The notes under the pieces were generated by a model. It was not told the DNA's origin and did not search any database. It was given only the letters and a program-made list of their open reading frames with translations. 31,135 nucleotides of DNA from JBAXEO01 sp963789515. Lineage in GTDB: Bacteria > Actinomycetota > Coriobacteriia > Anaerosomatales > JAAXUF01. Where the stretch lies: NCBI GenBank assembly GCA_963789515.1, contig CAWBKW010000007.1:1-31135 (forward strand), read 5' to 3'. Below are positions 26,755 through 31,135 of the stretch, piece by piece; the first letter of the stretch is position 1, and every line of letters starts with the position of its first letter. The position numbers and the translations under genes were made by a program.

Positions 26755-27413
26755 ATGAGACCACACTGACCATCGCCGACATCTACGCCACTCCAGCGTG
26801 CGCTCCGATGCTGAGGAGTGCTTGCGCTCTCGAGCGTGCCGGATAGCACGCGTCGGCTGGCGCGAGGCGCGAACATCAGCCACACGGCCGCCAGCGCGGT
26901 GCTCCAGCACTTCGAGTACTGGGACTGGTCACGCGCTTACATCGTTGGCCGGGCCCACGTCTACTCGCTCATTCGATCGAACATCTACGTCCGCAGACAT
27001 GATTCTGCCTGCTGTCGACGCCGAGCGTGAAGTGATCACGGAGCTCCGTCGCGACCTTATCGAGGAGTTCTCGGAGGGAACGACCTCGCTCATCCTCTTT
27101 GGGAGCTACGCGTACGGGGAGCAGCATCCGTTGAGTGACATTGATGTCTTCGCGCTCGTGGAGAATGAAGTTGATAAGCAGCGTCTCGAGGAGCGTGTGA
27201 TGGCGTGTCGGGGTCGAACTGCTGGACAAGTACGGGTCGCCTTTGTCGCTCATGGTCTACACGCGCAAGCACGCTATAGAGGCACTGGCTGACGGTAAGA
27301 GTTCGTTCACATTCGAGTTAGCGACGACCGGCATCATCCTCCACGGACTCGGGGTCGACGAGTGGGGGATCGATGGGCAAGAAGCAGCGAGTACGAGAGG
27401 TGTCGGAGGCTGA
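26755..27413 (+). CDS. wHTH-MNT nucleotidyltransferase protein, antitoxin-like (several frameshifts)
   Basis: From ATG 26755 the rejoined protein has an N-terminal winged-helix region: LALSSVPDSTRRLARGANIS HTAASAVLQHFEYW and then VGRAHVYSLIRSNIYV, a recognition helix followed by the wing. A minimal nucleotidyltransferase (MNT) domain comes next, with LILFGSYAYGEQHPLSDIDV FALV. This is the GSxxxG...DxD signature that binds Mg-ATP; the third acidic residue is less clear. The tail reads LLDKYGSPLSLMVYTRKHAI EALADGKSSFTFELATTGII and ends at TGA 27411-27413. Shifts lie near 26766, 26818, 26932, 26990 and 27209. MNT proteins of MntA type inactivate a HEPN partner by adding AMP, and a HEPN-like gene overlaps the end here. 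The HTH suggests autoregulation through the palindrome upstream. Confidence 0.78.
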
Positions 27414-27786
27414 GGCGCGTCGGCTACTTGGCTAAGGCCGAGGAGTTCGCGAGCGCGGCAACGGCCGACTAGAGCCGCACGCTTCACCGCTTGTGGCCTC
27501 GCTGCCGTGCACGCGGTCATCTCGGCTGCTGACGCGTGTGACGGCGTCACAAGAGTCGATGTGAGTTCGCGCTGCCGGATCACTTCGAGGCCGTTCAAGC
27601 TGCTGCGTGCTTCTCTTCGACGGGCTCCCGTCGAGCAGCGAGCGCCAGCTTGTCGGTCTCCTGCAGCGCCAAGAACGATATCGAGTACTCCGGAGAGATG
27701 CTGCACTTCGGCGAAGTCGAAGAGCCCTTCTCGACCAGGCCACTCGCTTCGTCGCGTGGTGCCGCTCGGTCATCGATGAGCCGTAG
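27373..27786 (+). CDS. HEPN-domain protein, probable toxin partner (several frameshifts)
   Basis: The start ATG at 27373 lies inside the MNT gene (41-base overlap). The rejoined product of about 136 residues begins MGKKQRVREVSEAEARRLLG, then KAEEFASAATAD, ARFTACGLAAVHAVISAADA, a middle section near ALPDHFEAVQ, and AKNDIEYSGEMLHFGEVEEP with the tail ATRFVAWCRSVIDEP. All-helical make-up and the late (R/K)xxx(E/H)Y motif fit the HEPN fold. The classical toxin motif is R-x4-6-H, and here K-N-D-I-E-Y replaces it, so RNase activity is uncertain. Stops at 27433 and 27468 arise from one-base shifts; others are near 27560, 27600 and 27665. The MNT-then-HEPN order with overlap is typical of this toxin-antitoxin family. 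Confidence 0.68.
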
Positions 27787-27805
27787 CGCCCCGCGTCCGC
27801 TGCGC

Positions 27806-27811
27806 TATACT
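27806..27811 (+). promoter_or_regulatory. -10 box of leuA, leaderless start of leader ORF
   Basis: TATACT lies six bases before ATG 27818, so the transcript should begin at or next to that ATG. No clear -35 is seen. Comparable spacing occurs at 7833 and 26742. Confidence 0.6.
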
Positions 27812-27817
27812 CCCCGC

Positions 27818-27883
27818 ATGACCTACGCAGCTCACATGCTCGCTCCGGACGCGCGACTTATCCAGCCGGCTCCCGTCGTCTGA
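27818..27883 (+). CDS. Putative leuA leader peptide (21 residues)
   Basis: The ORF MTYAAHMLAPDARLIQPAPVV ends 56 bases before the leuA start. It is probably leaderless. Its second half holds Leu, Ile and two final Val codons among prolines, as expected for a leader that senses branched-chain amino acids. CCGGC (about 27862) can pair with GCCGG (about 27892), and ACGG with CCGT further on, giving alternative hairpins over the leuA leader. The enrichment in Leu/Ile/Val is modest, so this is a candidate only. Confidence 0.45.
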   Translation: MTYAAHMLAPDARLIQPAPVV

Positions 27884-27939
27884 CGGTGACCGCCGGCCCT
27901 CGCCGTTCCGTATTCGCACCGCAACCCGAGGAGCACCCC

Positions 27940-29514
27940 GTGAGCACTTCCGAGCACCCCACCCCGCACACCTCCGACCGCGTCTTCATCTTCGACACCA
28001 CCCTGCGCGACGGCGAGCAGTCGCCGGGCGCCTCCATGAACACCGAGGAGAAGCTCGAGATCGCCCGCCAGCTCGTGCGCCTGGGCGTCGACGTCATCGA
28101 GGCCGGCTTCCCGGTCTCGAGCCCCGGCGACTTCGAGAGCGTGCAGCGCATCGGCGCCGAGGTGGGCGACGCCGCCATCGTCTGCGGCCTGACGCGCGCC
28201 GTCCCCGACGACATCGAGACCGCCGCCGCCGCGCTCAAGACCGCCGCCCGCCCGCGCATCCACACCGGCATCGGCGTCTCGCAGTCGCACCTGCGCGACA
28301 AGCTGCGCATCAGCGAGGACGAGGCGATCGAGCGCGCCGTCGCGGCGGTCAAGCTCGCCCGAACCTTCGTCGAGGACGTCGAGTTCTACGCCGAGGACGC
28401 CGCCCGAGCCGTGCCGGCCTACCTCTACCGCATGATCGAGGCGGTCATCGCCGCGGGCGCGACCGTCGTCAACATCCCCGACACCACCGGCTACACCTAT
28501 CCCGAGGAGTTCGGCGCGCTCATCGCCGGTCTCGGCGAGCACGTGAGCGGCATCGAGAACGCGATCATCGCGGTGCACTGCCACAACGACCTCGGCATGG
28601 CGACCGCCAACGCGCTCGCGGGCGTGAAGGCGGGCGCGCGGCAGGTCGAGTGCACGGTCAACGGCATCGGCGAGCGCGCGGGCAACACCGTCATGGAGGA
28701 AGTCGTGATGGCGATCCGCCAGCGCGGCGACATCCTGGGCGTGCACACCGACATCCACACGCGCGAGATCACGCGCACCAGCACGGCTGGTCAGCAGCAT
28801 CACCGGCATCCTGGTGCAGCCCAACAAGGCGATCGTGGGCGCCAACGCGTTCGCGCACTCCAGCGGCATCCACCAGGACGGCGTGCTCAAGGAGCGCTCG
28901 ACCTACGAGATCATGGACCCCAAGGACGTGGGCGCGGGTGGCTCGGAGATCGTGCTGACCGCCCGCAGCGGCCGGCACGCGCTCAAGCACCGCCTCGAGG
29001 AGCTGGGCTACACGCTGCCCGACGAGGAGTTCGAGCGCGTCCACAAGGCGTTCCTGGAGCTGGCCGACAAGAAGAAGGAGGTCCACGACGAGGACCTCGA
29101 AGCGCTGGTGGGGGAGAGCGAGCGGACGCTGCACGAGCTCTACCACCTCGAGCAGATCCACTTCACCAGCGGCGAGCCGGGCATCCCCACGGCGACCGTC
29201 GAGCTGATCACCGCCGACGGCGAGCACATCATCGACTCGAGCCACGGCACCGGTCCGGTCGACGCCGTCTACAAGGCGATCAACCGCATCGTCGACGTGC
29301 CCAACGACCTGACCGAGTTCAGCGTGCAGGCCGTCACGCGCGGCATCGACGCGCTGGGCGAGGTCACGATCCGGGTGACGTCGGCCGACGGCCGCGTCTT
29401 CACCGGCCGAGGAGCCCACTCCGACATCATCGTGGCGTCAGCGCGAAGGCGTACACGAACGCGCTGAACCGCCTGCTGGTGGCCGAGCGGCGCGACGTCG
29501 AAGAGGAGCTGTAG
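27940..29514 (+). CDS. leuA: 2-isopropylmalate synthase, long form (two apparent frameshifts)
   Basis: It condenses 2-oxoisovalerate with acetyl-CoA, the committed step of leucine synthesis. The start is taken as GTG at 27940 because GAGGAG lies seven bases upstream. The TIM-barrel part has RVFIFDTTLRDGEQSPGASM, then EKLEIARQLVRLGVDVIEAG, TVVNIPDTTGYTYPEEFGAL and the metal motif VHCHNDLGMATANALAGVKA followed by CTVNGIGERAGNTVMEEVVM. The linker has FAHSSGIHQDGVLKERSTYE. The C-terminal LeuA regulatory domain (TATVELITADGEHIIDSSHG, GPVDAVYKAINRIVDVPNDL) binds leucine for feedback inhibition. The corrected length is near 523 residues. Shifts: one-base insertion near 28790 and a two-base gain (or one-base loss) near 29437. 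It stands apart from the ilv operon with its own promoter and possible leader peptide. Confidence 0.95.
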   Translation: MSTSEHPTPHTSDRVFIFDTTLRDGEQSPGASMNTEEKLEIARQLVRLGVDVIEAGFPVSSPGDFESVQRIGAEVGDAAIVCGLTRAVPDDIETAAAALKTAARPRIHTGIGVSQSHLRDKLRISEDEAIERAVAAVKLARTFVEDVEFYAEDAARAVPAYLYRMIEAVIAAGATVVNIPDTTGYTYPEEFGALIAGLGEHVSGIENAIIAVHCHNDLGMATANALAGVKAGARQVECTVNGIGERAGNTVMEEVVMAIRQRGDILGVHTDIHTREITRTSTAGQQHHRHPGAAQQGDRGRQRVRALQRHPPGRRAQGALDLRDHGPQGRGRGWLGDRADRPQRPARAQAPPRGAGLHAARRGVRARPQGVPGAGRQEEGGPRRGPRSAGGGERADAARALPPRADPLHQRRAGHPHGDRRADHRRRRAHHRLEPRHRSGRRRLQGDQPHRRRAQRPDRVQRAGRHARHRRAGRGHDPGDVGRRPRLHRPRSPLRHHRGVSAKAYTNALNRLLVAERRDVEEEL

Positions 29515-29521
29515 CGACCCG

Positions 29522-31135
29522 GTGACTCGGCTGTCCAACACGGCTGCCTGGATTCTGTCGGGAACGCTCTTCCTGGTCGTGGTGGCGTGGACCAACCTCA
29601 CGGGGTTCGGTCTGGGCGCGCGGCCGCTGACCTACGACGACGTGGCGCTTCCGCGGTTCGCGGTGGCGCTGGTCGGCGCGGCGGCCGTCTGGCTGGTGCT
29701 GGCCATCATGCTCGCGAAGGGCAACCAGCTGCTCTGCGACCCCACGTGGTGGCTGCTGGGCGCGCTGGCGGCGTGGGCGATCGTCTCGGCGGCTGTTCGC
29801 CGAACACGACGCTCGTGTGGCTGGGGCAGTCGGAGCGGCTTGAGGGCGTCGCGACGGTCGTGCTGTACGCGCTGCTGTTCGGCGCGGGGCTCCAGCTGGG
29901 CCGATCGCAGCGCTACACGCGGCGACTGGCGGGCGCGTTTGCGCTGGCGGCGGTTCCGCTGGCGCTTCACGGGCTGCTGCAGACCGCCAAGCTCGATCCG
30001 ACCAACTACCTCGTGAGCGGTTCGTCGTTCTACCTCGGGTCCGCCTTCGCGAGCCTGGGCAATCCCAACTTCCTGGCCGGCCGTGCTGGTGCTGGCGCTG
30101 CCGATCGCGGTGGCGCTGGCGCTGACGGCGGCCGGCCGGCCCGTGCAGATCGCCTGGTGGGTCGGCGCCGCGGTCATGCTGGGCGCGCTGTACGCGACGT
30201 ACTCGCAGGGCTCGTGGCTCGCGGCGGTCATCGAGCTCGCGCTGGGCGCGGGGCTGTGGGCGTGGAGCCGGCAGGCCGGCTCGCGGCCGGTCGCCGGCGA
30301 GGCGTCGGATGAGACGAGCCCGGACGCCGCGGCAGCCTCTCGGCGCTCGCTGGTGCGCATCGCGACCGTCGTGGTGCTCATCGTCGTGGTCGGCGTCGCC
30401 GTGATCGTGGGCGTGACCACCGTGGCGACCAGTGCGGGACTGAGGCTCTGGGGATCGAGCCTGTCCGAGACGGGCAGCGGTCGGCTTCTGCTGCTCCAGA
30501 CGACCGTGAATGCGGCCGCCAAGCACCCGCTGGTGGGGTACGGGCCGGACAACTTCCTCGCGGCGTTCCGGCTCAACCGCCCCGACCGCTGGGTGGCGGT
30601 GTTCGGGGAGACGGCCACCAACGCCAACGCGCACTCCTGGCTGCTCCAGTACACGGCGAACCTGGGCATTCCCGGCGGGCTGCTGCTCGCGCTGGCGCTC
30701 GCGTTCGGGCTGGTGCGAAGCCGTCCCCGCTCGGGCGTGAGCCGAGAAGAGCCGGCCGGTCTGGTCGCCGCGGCGATCTGGATCGGCGCGGTGGGCTTCG
30801 TCGTGCAGATGATGTTCAACGTGGCGATGCTGGCGTCGACCGTGCCGTTCTGGGTGCTGCTCGGAGCCGATCTCGGCGCCGCGCGCTTGGCGCCTCGCGG
30901 TTCCCCGCGCGGCCGGCGATCGCGACGGTCGCGCTGTGCGGTCTGCTGGTGCTCGGCAGCGCTGGTCGGCTCGGGGATGCTGCTCGCGGCCGACTCGACG
31001 TACATCGCGTCGCGGCTCGCCTTCAACGCCGAGGCCCCCGGGGACCCCGTCGCACTCGCCGAGAAGGCCGCAGCGCTCAATCCGCTGTCCGTGAAGTACG
31101 CGCGCGCGATCGCCCAGTCGCGGTCCCAGCTCATG
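29522..31135 (+). CDS. O-antigen-ligase-like (Wzy_C) multi-pass membrane protein, 3' end outside window, frameshifted
   Basis: GTG at 29522 opens LSNTAAWILSGTLFLVVVAW, eight bases after the leuA stop. The rejoined protein has about ten membrane segments. After the segment ending VLALPIAVALALTAAGRPVQ comes VMLGALYATYSQGSWLAAVI. The large periplasmic loop includes GSGRLLLLQTTVNAAAKHPL VGYGPDNF, then the family signature NAHSWLLQYTANLGIPGGLL. This is the Wzy_C pattern of polysaccharide polymerases and O-antigen ligases, which join sugar units to a lipid or protein acceptor outside the membrane. After the last helices, AEKAAALNPLSVKYARAIAQ looks like the start of a TPR tail, a common fusion. Shifts lie near 29795, 30083 and 30895. 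It fits the surface-glycan genes at 3721-6758 by theme, not by proximity. Confidence 0.8.

Noticed and set aside
29438..31134. Long minus-strand frames of about 400 and 500 residues opposite the O-antigen-ligase-like gene
   Set aside because: The translation is Arg/Ala/Ser/Pro-rich without motifs, while the plus strand gives membrane helices and the Wzy_C signature after frame correction.

Overview
The window is high-GC (roughly two thirds G+C by eye) bacterial DNA. It most resembles an anaerobic actinobacterium, perhaps the Coriobacteriia/Anaerosomatales side of Actinomycetota. That placement is inference. It rests on the GC content, several -10 boxes set 5-7 nt before an ATG (leaderless mRNAs), a T-box leader before the branched-chain amino acid genes, and genes for very heme-rich c-type cytochromes.

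Layout. 1-3608 is the rest of a secreted, modular surface protein (beta-helix, Ig-like, discoidin-like, fibronectin-III-like and WRFYN-type repeats). 3721-6758 is a cell-surface polysaccharide patch: a family 4 glycosyltransferase, a hexapeptide acyltransferase and, on the minus strand, a FemAB-like protein. 7149-10222 holds a HEAT-repeat protein, an NAD-type isocitrate/isopropylmalate dehydrogenase family enzyme and a membrane-anchored beta-propeller. 10295-11233 is a small exosortase/archaeosortase-family protein overlapping a membrane partner. 11391-11777 is a DUF302 gene with a CsoR-like operator on its promoter. 11813-20109 is a branched-chain amino acid and serine block, promoter - T-box - ilvD - ilvB - ilvN - ilvC - class V aminotransferase - serA, closed by a hairpin. 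20412-26651 is a cytochrome locus: a TPR-like membrane protein, an NHL beta-propeller, then three multiheme c-type cytochromes (about 5-6, 12 and 11-12 heme sites). 26697-27786 is an MNT/HEPN toxin-antitoxin-like pair behind a perfect 37-bp palindrome. 27806-29514 is leuA behind a leaderless leader-peptide ORF. The window ends inside an O-antigen-ligase-like membrane protein.

How the parts fit. ilvD/B/N/C, leuA and the shared T-box make valine, isoleucine and leucine precursors. The aminotransferase and serA are the first two steps of serine synthesis. The TPR/NHL/cytochrome set looks like an envelope electron conduit. The exosortase, FemAB, glycosyltransferase and O-antigen-ligase-like genes point to exopolysaccharide and surface-protein assembly.

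Reading caution. From about 11 kb onward most conserved genes are broken by many single-base insertions, about one per 100 bases in ilvB, yet every frame recombines into a complete, motif-perfect protein. I read these as consensus sequencing errors, not pseudogenes. The CDS spans below therefore run from true start to true stop across the shifts.
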